Part shown: in pieces, positions 1 through 10,360 of the stretch
Position numbering within the stretch: the stretch's first letter is position 1
Layout of the letters: each line of letters starts with the position of its first letter
NCBI RefSeq assembly: GCF_048544455.1
Contig: NC_133532.1
Span: 87,065,156 to 87,129,155, forward strand
Source: Silene latifolia
Taxonomy: Eukaryota > Streptophyta > Magnoliopsida > Caryophyllales > Caryophyllaceae
Direction of reading: 5' to 3'
Length of the DNA stretch: 64,000 nt
The notes under the pieces: generated by a model
The model's database searches: none
What the model was told of the DNA's origin: nothing
Seen by the model: only the letters and a program-made list of their open reading frames with translations
Program-made: the position numbers and the translations under genes

Positions 1-1417
1 TTTTATTAGATAAAACCGATAAATTGCAACTATATTTTTCTCGAATTAAATTCGAAAATTTTAACCTAGATTTTTGACATTATGAGTGTCATGGAATTTT
101 TCCAGAATGTTCAAAAATTTAAAATTCAAATTTTAAAATTATTATAATTTAATTTGGATTTACATCATAAAAGGTTATGATTTTAAGGTCAAAATTGAGC
201 ATAAATGATAAAACAAGTTGAATTTTTGAGTCCTAAAAGGTTAGGACAATTAACTTGGACTAAAATTTGATTTTAGTAATATTTTGTGTAATTTTAGTAA
301 GTAAAAATTGCGAATATCCATAAAACCGGTTTATATTTAGGACATAAGTTTAAATAAGCCGATTTGGCACTTAATTGGCATTTTAGACACATATTATATT
401 GCTGCATTTTTCATTGATGAATGTCATATTTCTTTTATGTAATTTTGAATTATGTAATTTTATCTTAGTATGGCCTTAGTTTAATCGATATTACCCGTAA
501 TGTATGGGAATATTGATTCGGTTGCAATTTAATGTGATCTCGTGTCACTTTTATTTCAATTTTATTAGATTTCATTTTACAAATGTATAATAGGAAGTAC
601 TATGTACATTTTATTATTTAATTATTTGTAATTCCGGAGTTTCCTAAAGACGGTGCCATTCGGAGAGGAGTTCCGATCAAGACGGTGTTTGTCCTTGGGA
701 GGCGTGCCAAATGAAGATTCAAGGGACCAAAGGAGTTGGTTTCCGAATATTTAATAGAATATAAGATTTTCTATTTTAGGAAAGGTCATACTAGGAAATT
801 TATTTTCTTTATTTGCTTGCTTTATATGTTTACATGCATTGCCAAATCGCCATAACATCACATGCATGTTTAATCGTTTTATCGATTATTGACAATTATA
901 ATTATCGAGTATTCATCGACTTAGTTCACTTAAAGATGATAGATAATAAATCGACAAGACCTCACACATATTTAAAATTGGGATTAGCATTACCAAATAG
1001 TAGGACTGATGAATCCCTTTGACATTTGGGGTAGATTCGGTTTCCCGTGGTACTTTCATTTTTCATTGGGTAAGTGGGGTAATAAAACGTTATTACACGC
1101 GAAATTTGTTTGGACTCAACGGGATATAAAGACTAGTCTTATATTCCGGGGCTAGAGATGGAATTTATGAAATACATCGACCGAGAATTCTATGGTTGAA
1201 TCAATTAAAGAGTTAATTCACCAAATTTATGTAAGTGTGGGTTGTATCGGTTTCCCGTGCCCATGTTTGTGTAAAGATGGATCTCTGAATCATTTATATA
1301 ATTTAGGTGCGAGGTCATTATATAAATGCATACTTTTAAAATCTGGTTAAAATGTTTGCAATAAAACGATATATGTTAATTATTTCATTCATCTCCTTTT
1401 GTAGTTTTTTTATCGCA
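1..1417 (+). mobile_element. Copia A: 5' leader of a Ty1/copia element
   Basis: AT-rich non-coding leader of a copia-type retrotransposon whose LTR lies left of the window. It is recognised because its reverse complement matches the leader of the complete Copia C element (about 58000-59480), including the block around position 80-110 and the 'gtatcggtttcccgtg' segment near 1235. The leader runs directly into a gag start at 1418. No gene is seen in it. Short reading frames inside (for example 813-1022) have no recognisable features. The rest of the element is displaced by the Tat1 insertion and is not found in this window. Confidence 0.7.
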
Positions 1418-1517
1418 ATGGATTCATCTAATTCTCCTTCACCTATTACCATTAATACTTGGCTTAAATCATTTGATGAAATATGCTCCCTCAACGATCA
1501 CAATTCGACTAGAGAAT
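1418..1517 (+). pseudogene. Copia gag, N-terminal stub
   Basis: About 33 codons starting MDSSNSPSPITINTWLKSFD. The position right after a long leader and the low-complexity Ser/Pro/Thr start followed by a 'WLKSF' motif parallel the start of the Copia C gag (MATPTPNATPLATSSWLRSF). The frame is open upstream, but the Met at 1418 fits the family start best. The reading frame is interrupted at about 1517 by the Tat1 LTR, so only the extreme N-terminus remains here. In this family gag forms the virus-like particle. This stub cannot do so. Confidence 0.6.
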
Positions 1518-2281
1518 TGTTGACGCCAGAATTACCCTGCCTGACTAGACAAGAATCAGGCAATGTCCAAGGCCAAAATCTGAACAAGACATACTTAAAG
1601 CCATGCATTTGGAATGCCTGGACAGGCAACAAGCAGGAGAGAAACTCAGGATAAACAACTACTAGGCCTGGCCTGAAAAGACACCACGTCGGGCACAAGG
1701 GTAGTATCATCAAAGCTGGACAGGAGACAAGAGAAACACGATCATGCCATATAAACAAAATCCCTATAAAAAAGGAAGACCTATTCAAAGGAAGGACATA
1801 GAGGAAAGGATCAAGGGCAACGACTGGAATGAAGAATGGGTCAATCAACCACTTCCGGGTAAATAGGGCACGAGTCCTATTTACCAGGAAACCCTAAACA
1901 AACTTGAGGAGACCGTTTTGAAGCTACTATAAATAGAAGAGAAGACTAGAGAAGAGAGAGATATACTCACCCACTCGTATACCCATACTACTACTCTCAT
2001 TCTTGTATTCAACATATAATTGAGCAATATTCTTAGCCTGTCATGCCTGACATACAAATTCTCTGTCAGACTACTTAAAATCATAGTGAAAATCCCTCCT
2101 GGCTTGGTGCCCGTGGTTTTTTCCCTTATTCCCAGGGTTTTTCCACGTATAAATCTTTTTGTCTTTACTTTTTGTTCATTTGTTTATTTAGATACATCAG
2201 TCAGGCGAGTTAAATTGAGTTAGATCACCCCTCAAATCTTCCGTGGCAGAACGTTCTTATTCAGTAAATCCTGCTAAAACA
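1518..2281 (+). repeat. Tat1 5' LTR
   Basis: About 760 bp between the interrupted copia gag and the PBS. The start could be TGTTGACG at 1518 or TGACGCC at 1521, because no second LTR is present to decide. The end is ...AAAACA at 2281. It contains a TATA box at 1928. A target-site duplication cannot be tested because the right end is missing. Confidence 0.7.
1928..1935 (+). promoter_or_regulatory. TATA box in Tat1 LTR
   Basis: TATAAATA preceded by CTAC, in the middle of the LTR and about 350 bp before the PBS. This is the expected place for the U3 promoter, so transcription would start roughly 30 bp downstream. Confidence 0.5.
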
Positions 2282-2283
2282 AT

Positions 2284-2301
2284 TGGCGCCCACCGTGGGG
2301 C
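2284..2301 (+). other. Primer binding site of Tat1
   Basis: TGGCGCCCACCGTGGGGC lies two bases after the LTR end. It is the tRNA-complementary motif typical of plant Tat elements and marks the start of minus-strand synthesis. Confidence 0.75.
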
Positions 2302-2355
2302 ATCTAGCTCAAAAATAATCAAAACCCAAAACCAAACAGCACAAAAATTCAAAAA

Positions 2356-3890
2356 ATGACTGGAGACAGTATTGAACAACAACTGGCTGCCGCCCAACAA
2401 CAGGTTTTGGAAATGGAACACCTGAAACAGAAAATGGCCCAGGCTGAAGCTGAAGTCGCAAAACTAAAGGAATCAGAGTCCAGCCTGAAACTAAGGCTAG
2501 GAGACAAAGCTTCAGGATCAAAATTGAAGGTTCAACCTGGCACGCCATTCTCCTCAATTATCAGGAACATTGATTTCTCCAACTTTGGTACTCCTACTCC
2601 ATCAAAGTCGAGAGTAGGAGAAGATACAGACTCAGAAGAAATTACCAATGAAGAGGCTGTACCGGATTAAACCAACACAGCAATTATGATGGCCATGCTC
2701 CAGGAAATTCAAAAACTCCATGAAAAATTCGAAAAGATCCCTGGAGTACCCACTCTCATTGAATAGGCAAATCCAGAAAGCTATGCTGACTCACCCTTTG
2801 TGGATGAGATAACAAGGATAGATTTTCCAAAGAAATTTGTGGTTCCTTCGATGAGAATCTATGATGGGACTACAGGTCCACAAAATCATGTAGCCTACTA
2901 CAAACAAAGGATGTTGGCAACTTCTATCCCCAGTGAACTACGACAAGTCTGCATGTGCAAGGGATTTGGGACAACCCTGAATGGGCCTGCCCTACAATGG
3001 TACATAAACTTGCCAAATGGAAGCATCAAATCCTTTGCTGACCTGGTCAACTCCTTCAACCATCAGTTTGCCAGCAGCAGGGAACTTGAGAAGAGATCCA
3101 GTGATCTATACAGGATCAAGTAAAAGCCTGGTGAATCAATTAGATCCTACATGACGAGATTTAACAAAGAAAAGGTGTCAATCCCCCGATGTGATGTTGG
3201 AACAGCCATAGAAGCTTTCAGGCAAGGGCTACCCCTGGACAGTGACTTTTACGATGCAATGACTATGAAGCCCTGTCATACCTTTGAAGATGTCCAGGCA
3301 TTAGCCATATGCTATATTCGGCTGGAAGAAGATAACAGCTTCAAAGTAGACAACACTAACAATAACTCAGGATATGACAAAGTCAACAGAAAAAGTTCCA
3401 ACCACAGAGGGAGCAGTTATAGGCCATCTCCTTATACAAGGCCTGACAGATCAGAAGTCAACTATGCACAAGAACAACGAGATAATTCCTATACTTATCC
3501 CCATATCCAAGAGTATAACTTCTCTGTTGATATTGCAGGATTGATCAAAAGACTTGACAACATGGGAGACATTGTCAAATGGCCAAAGAAGACAAACAAC
3601 CTCAACTCAAGAAAAGACACTACAAGATGGTGTGAATTCCACATGGACATAGGTCACACAACAGAAGAATGTCTGGGATTGCGCAGGCAAGTAGCCTACC
3701 TACTAAAGAAGGGATATCTGAAAGACCTGATGCCATCAAAGAACAGGGAAGATTATGGAGCAAGAAAGAATCAAGAAAGGCAACAACGTGACCTGCCCCC
3801 AGCACCACCCATCTATGAGGTCAAATTCATCAATGGAGGATCTGAGATCTGTGGCCTGACCAGTTCAGCTGCAAAGAAAATTGCTAGGGA
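2356..3890 (+). pseudogene. gag: Tat1 gag (broken)
   Basis: Starts with MTGDSIEQQLAAAQQQVLEM, a Gln/Glu-rich segment likely to form a coiled coil. The retrotransposon gag domain follows (about 2800-3340: 'YDGTTGPQNHVAYYK', 'GPALQWYINLP', 'SFADLVNSFNHQF'). A Cys/His cluster, WCEFHMDIGHTTEEC near 3628-3672, is a degenerate zinc knuckle. The frame is interrupted by in-frame stops at 2668, 2764 and 3121 without a frame change, so these are point mutations. Gag would package element RNA. This copy makes at most short fragments. Confidence 0.8.
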
Positions 3891-4425
3891 GTCAAAAATT
3901 AAATCTCCTTTTAAACCTAGAAATTTACCTCAAATTACTTTTGATGACACTGATATGCAGGGAATTCCTGACCTACACCATGATAGCCTGGTTATCACCA
4001 TGCAAATAGGAATTGCACGTGTCATGCGAATTCTAGTAGATGGAGGCAGCTCAGTAAACCTGATCATGCTTGACGTCCTTAAAGCAATGAAGATTTATGA
4101 AAGCCAAATCATAAAGAAATCCAATGTCCTAGTGGGATTCAGTGGAGAGACAAAAAACACGTTGGGAGAAATATACTTGCCAACATATGTGGAAGGAGTC
4201 TCCTCATATGAGAGATTTGGAGTCCTGGACTGCCTGTCATCCTACAATGCAATCCTAGAAAGACCATGGATCCATAATGTCAGGGCTATACCTTCCACCT
4301 ACCACCAATGTGTCAAGATACCAACAGAATGGGGAGTAGCAACCATAAAAGGTGAACAAAAATCTGCCCAGGAATGTTACACTGAATCGTTGAAACCTTC
4401 CAAGACAGGTAAGTCTCGCGCCTAG
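3891..4425 (+). pseudogene. Tat1 aspartic protease
   Basis: Continues in the gag frame. The active-site segment RILVDGGSSVNLI sits near 4027-4065, with the Tat-type DGGSS instead of DTGSS. The second flap and hydrophobic region is 'NAILERPWIH' near 4243-4275. In this lineage the protease cuts the Gag-Pol polyprotein. A TAG stop at 4423 separates it from RT. Confidence 0.75.
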
Positions 4426-4455
4426 CAACTACAGTACCCTGTCAGGACCACTTAT

Positions 4456-5954
4456 GTGGCAGAAACAAAAATGGAAACATATCAAGTTATTTTAAACCCT
4501 GAGTATCCTGACAGGCATGTACTGGTGGGATCTGATGTCCCTGACAATATCAGACCAGAATTAGTAAGCTTTCTTAAGAGTAAATCTTCATGTTTTACCT
4601 GGTCTCATTTTGATATGACTGGTATAGATGCTAACATCATCATACATAAACTCAACATTGACAAATCATATAAGCATGTGCAACAGAAAAGAAGAAAATT
4701 TACCTCTGAACGCAATACCATTATTAATGAAGAAGTAGACAAATTGCTAGACATGGGAATGATAAGAGAGGTCATGTACCCTGAGTGGTTGGAAAATGTG
4801 GTGGTAGTACAAAACAAGAATGGCAAGTGGAGAGTTTGTGTAGACTACACAGACCTCAACAAAGCCTGCCCAAAAGACCCATTCCCACTCCCTCATATAG
4901 ATGTAATGGTAGACGCCACAGCAGGACACGAGCTCCTAATATTTATGGATGCCTCAAATGGATTTAACCAGATCAAGATGCACCCAACTGACCAGGAACA
5001 CACTTCATTCATCACAGAAAGAGGCATATACTGCTACACAGCAATGCCCTTTGGCCTGAAGAATGCAGGGGCAACATACCAACGCCTGGTCAACATGATG
5101 TTTAAAGATAAAATAGGGGATACAATGGAGGTCTATATTGATGACATGGTGGTCAAATAAAAAAAGGCTGAAGATCATGTCAGGGATCTATAAGTAGCTT
5201 TCAAGATCCTGAAGAATTTAATATGAAGCTCAACCCTTCCAAATGCCATTTTGGAGTTTCTTCAGGCAAATTTCTGGGATACATGGTAACCAAAAGAGGA
5301 ATAGAAGCCAGCCCAGAACAGATAAAAGCCATCCTGGAACTAGAATCTCCCAAATCAGTCAAAGACATCCAAAAGTTAACAGGAAGAGTTGCAGCCCTGA
5401 ACAGATTCATATCCACATCATCAGAAAGATGAAGATCCTTCTATGACCTCCTCAGGAAGAACAAGTCATTCAAATGGTTGCCTGAACACGAAGCGGCCTT
5501 TCAGGACTTAAAAGCATACCTGACCACCCCTTCACTATTGGCTAAACCAAACAAAGGAGAACCCCTGACGGTTTACCTATCTGTCACTGACACAACAGTG
5601 AGTGAAGTTTTAACTAAAGAAATTAAGGGCCAACAGCACCCTGTCTACTATGTAAGTGAAAGTCTCCTGGATGCAGAAACAAGTTATGGTTTACTTGAAA
5701 AATATGTACTTGCTTTAATTATATCTTGCACCAAACTTAGACCTTACTTTGAAAGTCACCCAATAATTGTCAGGACTAACCTGCCTATCAAGTCTATCCT
5801 GAGAAAACCTGAGCTTTCAGGCAGAATGACAAAATGGTCAGCGCAACTAAGCACTTATGACATAACCTTTGAACCTAGGACAGCAATTAAATCTCAGGCA
5901 TTAACAGACTTTGTGGCTGAATTCAGTCCCAACCTAGAACCAGACCTCATATAA
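4456..5954 (+). pseudogene. Tat1 reverse transcriptase and first RNase H
   Basis: RT motifs are in order: 'WRVCVDYTDLNKACPKDPFPLPHID' region (4834-4905), 'LLIFMDASNGFNQIKMHP' (4933-4986), 'AMPFGLKNAGATYQR' (5041-5085) and the catalytic YIDDMVVK (5134-5157). A TAA follows at 5158. The reading then shifts by one base near 5215 and continues in another frame through the connection domain ('MKLNPSKCHFGV', 5223) and RNase H ('YVSESLLDAETSYGLLEK', about 5650-5705). Further stops lie at 5191 (before the shift), 5430 and 5952. All catalytic motifs are still readable, so the decay is recent to moderate. Confidence 0.85.
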
Positions 5955-6506
5955 GAGGTCAACCATCTAGACACCCGCAAATCAGGCCAGGAATGGACCA
6001 TACACGTAGATGGAGCAACAAATATGAGAGGAACTGGCCTAGGACTAGTATTGAAATCACCACAGGGAGACCTAATTGCTCAGGCTATTAGTTGTGAGTT
6101 CAAAGCAACAAACAAAGAAGCTGAATATGAAGCCCTGATAGCTGGACTAAAGGTATGTATAGAACTTGGTGTGACAAATCTCAAGGTAAAAACTGACTCC
6201 CTTTTAATTTCTAATCAAGTCAAAGGAATATATGCTGCAAAGGATTCAAAAATAATTCTCTATTTAGACTACGTCAAAAACCTTTGTAAAACATTTAGTT
6301 CGTTTGACATTGATCAAATTCCAAGAGACCTGAACACCCAGGCTGATGCTCTGGCCAGCCTGGGATCAAATTTCAGCCCTGCTGTATTTGATAAAGTACC
6401 CATTGTCCACTTGTTTGAACCAACCATAGAAAAACCGGATCAAACTTGTCCTATCCATGAGGACACAACTTCTTGGACCAAATCATACTATGATTGGTTC
6501 TTATAG
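5955..6506 (+). pseudogene. Tat1 second (archaeal-type) RNase H
   Basis: A second RNase H of the kind found only in Tat-lineage elements. 'WTIHVDGATNMRGTGLGLVL' gives the first Asp (about 5995-6054). 'NKEAEYEALIAGL' gives Glu (6111-6149). 'KVKTDSLLISNQV' gives Asp (6184-6222). 'DLNTQADALASLG' gives the last Asp (6330-6366). The frame is the same as late pol and is bounded by stops at 5952 and 6504. The extra RNase H is thought to help remove the RNA strand during replication. It supports the Tat assignment. Confidence 0.8.
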
Positions 6507-7709
6507 GGGATACTCCCTAATGATAAGAACGAAGCAAGGGCCCTAAAAATCAAAGCCTCTACCTACACCATTATCAATAACATGTTGTTCAAAAATTCAC
6601 AGGCTGGACCTTACCTGCGCTGCCTGGAACCTTATGAAGCTAAACAGGTCATAGAGGATATACACGATGGATACTGTGGAAATCACAAAGGTGGCAGAAG
6701 CCTGGCTAGTAAAGTTCTAAGAACAGGCTATTTTTGGCCAACCCTGAGAGCTGACTGCATAGCCTACAACTCCAAATGTGAAGCCTGTCAAATCCACTCC
6801 CCTTATATCCACCAACCTTCAGAGCTACTACACTCTATCTCAGCTCCCTGGCCATTCATGAAATGGAGCATGGACATAGTAGGTAAATTACCTCAGGCAC
6901 CTGGACAGAAAGTTTTCATGCTAGCAATGACTGACTACTTTTCCAAATGGATAGAAGCAGATTCATACAGGCAAGTCAAAGAGAAAGATGTCATATCATT
7001 CATTAAACGCAATATCATATGTAGATATGGGATACCTTCAGAACTAGTCTGTGATAATGGTACACAGTTTGTGGGAAAGAGGACGGCAACTTTCTGTGCA
7101 CAATGGAATATTAACCTGGTAACATCCACACCAGGCTACCCAAAAGCCAATGGTCAGGCATAGTCTAGTAACAAAGTAGTAATTAACTGCCTAAAGAAGA
7201 GGTTAAAAAGAAGAAAAGGTGGATGGGCTAAAGAACTCCCCTTAGTCCTCTGGGCCGATAGAACTACACCTAAAACAGCCACAGGCCAAACTCCCTACTC
7301 CCTGGTCTATGGCTGTGAAGCAGTAATCCCAGCAGAAATTCATGTACCAACCACCAGAAGCAGCCTGAATACCATAGAGGAAAACAGGCCACTATTACAA
7401 GACAGCCTGATCCTAACTAAAGAACTGAGAGATGCAGCCAAAATCAGGATAGCCTCCTACCAACAAACAGTAGCCAGAAGTTACAATAAGAATGTCAACA
7501 TTAGGGTGTTCAGGGAAGGAGACCTGGTCCTAAGAAAAGTCTTCCCTAACACCAAGGACAAAAATGCTGGCAAGCTAGCTCCCACATGGGAAGGGCCATA
7601 CCTAATTGACTCAATAGTAGGACAGGGAGCTTACAGACTACAAACTTTGGACGGAGAAATGATCCCCAGATCTTGGAACATTTCCCACCTAAACTTATTT
7701 CATGTCTAA
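6507..7709 (+). pseudogene. Tat1 integrase
   Basis: The N-terminal zinc-binding segment has His in 'YCGNHKGGRSL' and CEACQ (6777-6791). The catalytic core has the first Asp in 'WSMDIVGKLP' (6865-6894) and the second in 'LVCDNGTQF' (7047-7073). The third acidic residue of the DDE triad should follow 'PKANGQA', but a TAG stop sits exactly there (7161). The frame reopens and runs to 7709 through 'ATGQTPYSLVYGCEAVIP' and a chromodomain-less C-terminus ending 'SHLNLFHV'. The enzyme is therefore inactive. Confidence 0.85.
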
Positions 7710-8531
7710 ATTAAGGTAAATCTATCAACTCTATCTGTGCCTGACTAAGTTTTATATATAGCAAACCCCAAAATAAAATCATGCGACCTTAGCAAATTAT
7801 GTTTTCCTGCTACCTGCTATCTTGCCTGGATATCTGCCTATATTTTTTTACACAAACTCTATCATGTCTGCCTATTTAAATCCTAATATATTGAATCCTG
7901 AATACTTGTTTTACGCCTTTTTTTGCATTAGTTATACATTACACACAGGTTTAAACAAATATTCAGGATTGAGGGCCACTCCACCCAACCTGAACAGCAT
8001 CCCCTGAACAGCATCCCAAAAATGCTTTCTTCAAAAACTAGGCACATGCCTGCTTGACACAAAGAACACACATAAAAAACTGAGCTCAGTACAAAAAATA
8101 AAAGACAAGTACGATGGTAGAATAGACCAAACCACTTGTCTAACAAGCCCTCTTGACAGGCTGAGGGCCATAAGCCCTCCTGACTGGCAACCGCCCCTTC
8201 TTTTTTAGAAGCCCTCCTAACATGCAACAAAGCCATCATTTCCTAAATACGGAATGAGGGCCATAAGCCCTCTTGACAGGCATCATTCTAACAAAACACG
8301 TCAAAATGCATTATTTACAGGTACAAATCAAGTCACTCAAAGGAATCAAGAGAAAAGAGGATTCAATTTAAACCAAGACAATGAAGTTGCCCAGGGAACA
8401 CCCCTCCTGGATAAGGCAAAAAATCTCAAATAAAAACCAAAACACATTGTTTGTTCAGGGAACATCCCCCCTGGATGGGCCAAAACAAAACAGACTACTT
8501 CAAACCAAAATATAATAAACCAAAAAACAAA
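7710..8531. other. Non-coding region between convergent pol and antisense gene
   Basis: Lies between the 3' end of Tat1 pol (+) and the 3' end of the antisense gene (-), so it should hold both transcript ends. It contains repeated short hairpins. GAGGGC-CATAA-GCCCTC occurs at 8163-8179 and again, identical, at 8256-8272. 'AAGCCCTC' recurs near 8145 and 8208. Weaker CCAGG/CCTGG pairs lie at 8391-8410 and CAGGG/CCCTG at 8456-8472. No ORF is supported. Confidence 0.5.
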
Positions 8532-10360
8532 TTAGCCTGCCTTGGAAGCAGTAGAAGAGCTGATCCCCTCATCAACAGGCTCCTCATCCTCCTCTTCCTC
8601 GTCATCTCCTCCTTCCTCAGCATCACTACCTTTCTCCTTGGACGGAGGAGAATCCACCTCCTCATTAGCATGCAGCTTACAAAGCTCAGAGTAAGTAGCA
8701 TTGAGGTTAGCTAATTCCTGGTCAAGATCCCAGAAAGGCCTAACTTCAACAGGCTCCTTCATAGCATCTATACGACCCCTGCCAAAGAAGTAGGTAGCAG
8801 CATCCTTATACCTGCCCAGTACCAAATCCCTCTCAACATCCAATTCCTCATTCACCTTCAACTGCTCTTGCATAGCCTCGCTTCTCGACCTTTAACTCCT
8901 CCCCCCGACAATATCAAATTTAGCCTGAAGAGCTTTCAGGGCATCTTGAGCAGAATTCAACTTGGATGACTCCACCACCAACCGAGCCTTCCCTGCCTCA
9001 TTGTCCTCTTTCAAAGAATGATTCCCAGCCTTTGTTGCTTCTAACTCAACCTTAAACTTCACAGCATCTTTCTTCAGAATCTGCACCTCCCAATCCAAGG
9101 TATCTTTGAGATTGGTTACAGAATCCAGCTGACAGGCACCCCTCAACATATCATTTACATTATGCCAAAAATATCACCATTCAGGCCACACAAAACGAAA
9201 AAATAACCAAAGCAAAATCCTACAAAAAGAAATTACCTCCTGCAGCATAGTGGTCAGATTGGCAGCATAATCCCTGGTACGGTACATAGCAGCCAAGGCA
9301 CGAGCAGAAGAGTCCTCAGCCTGATATTTATAATAAGGATCGTCAACCATAAAAGATTGAGCCTGGATCTGTTCCTTGGCAAACTGAACCTCATCTAGCC
9401 GAGCTCCAACCCCTCTAACATCATGGACCCCACCTGAAGCCTCATCAACCCTCTTCCTCTTTTCAGTCCGACCAACCTCATCCACAACCTTTTTAGGAGA
9501 CACCAGCTGCACCTCCTGAACAGGTTCCTGAAACTGAACGGCACTATCACTCCCTGTAGCCTCATTACTCTTGGATTTCTCCCATGTAATCTGAGAAACG
9601 CCTGCCTTCACCAAAGACAATCCAAAGTAGCTATCCTGGCAGAAGCTCTAATAGCTGCACGACGAGGCTCTACATCAGCAATATAAACATATGCTCAAAC
9701 AAAAAAGAACCCATAAAACAAAAGCAATAAAACTTACTGCCTGATGAAGAAGCCCCTGAAGCTTTAGCAACCTTCAGAGGTTTGTAAGTGCTTAATTTAG
9801 CTTTCTTAAAGCGAGGCATAGGTGCCTGCCCCAGACAAGCAGGCCGCATCCTCTCCTCTTCAGGCAACACCATAAAAGCAGCAATTCGATCAACCGATCT
9901 CTCAGCATCAGGATCATTTGCCCAGTCAGCCACTACGAAGACAAAATCAAGTAAGCATTCTTTAAGAACAAATTAAATTATCCCTAACTAAAATTCAGTG
10001 CAGGAAGAAAAAATTACCTCCTTCAACAGCAGGGTAATTGAGGTAATCCAGATCATGGGCAATTGAGTCAGCCCTGATGAACATATAAGTCTGAGCCCAT
10101 CCCATGTCATCCCCTGAATCAAAGTTGCTAATCAGATGAGCCATCTTCGACCTGACTCGAAAATTGAAACGACCAATAGAGTTGCTCTTCAGGTGATAAA
10201 CATTTTTAAAATCATCAAGAGTGATGACCAGCTTGTGCTTGGCACACAATTGCTCAACAGAATGCACAATCTTCCAAACCATTGGCATAAGTTGGAAAGA
10301 AGGAACCCTGACATCCCTGATAACCTCAGCCATGAACGGAGAAAGTGGAAGCTGACATCC
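8532..10360 (-). pseudogene. Antisense multi-exon gene of Tat1 (truncated at its 5' end)
   Basis: Read on the minus strand. Exon 1 is 10360-10018: 'QLPLSPFMAEVIRDVRVPSF', 'WKIVHSVEQLC', 'GWAQTYMFIRADS'. Intron 1 is 10017-9933 (GT...AG). Exon 2 is 9932-9738, in frame (VADWANDP...). Intron 2 is 9737-9670 (GTAAGT...AG). Exon 3 is about 9669-9237. Intron 3 is about 9236-9142 (one base off phase). Exon 4 is about 9141-8532, a Glu/Lys-rich likely coiled coil with an acidic tail 'EEGGDDEEEEDEEP'. The 'PLSPF...PSFQLMP..WKIVHS' block resembles the plant family called putative gypsy-type transposon (Transposase_28), known from Tat antisense ORFs. The function is unknown. Small frameshifts near 9620 and 8890, and loss of the N-terminus to Copia B, make it a pseudogene. 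Confidence 0.7.
10356..10360. repeat. Presumed target site beside Copia B
   Basis: CATCC immediately precedes the Copia B LTR. The matching copy on the other side is not in the window because the 5' part of Copia B is missing. Confidence 0.35.

Larger units (their letters stand above)
1518..10360 (+). mobile_element. Tat1: Ty3/gypsy Tat-lineage retrotransposon, left part
   Basis: Order seen: 5' LTR, PBS, gag, protease, RT, RNase H, second archaeal-type RNase H, integrase, then a non-coding region and an antisense multi-exon gene. Two RNases H plus an antisense gene behind integrase are hallmarks of the Tat lineage. The element is cut at 10360 by Copia B, and the 3' LTR is not in the window. 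Gag and early pol share one frame and late pol another, with a frameshift near 5215 and about ten in-frame stops, so the copy is dead. Confidence 0.85.

Noticed and set aside
8495..8701. Arg/Leu-rich minus-strand frame and plus-strand frame at 8451-8714
   Set aside because: Shadows of the acidic C-terminus of the Tat1 antisense gene in other frames.
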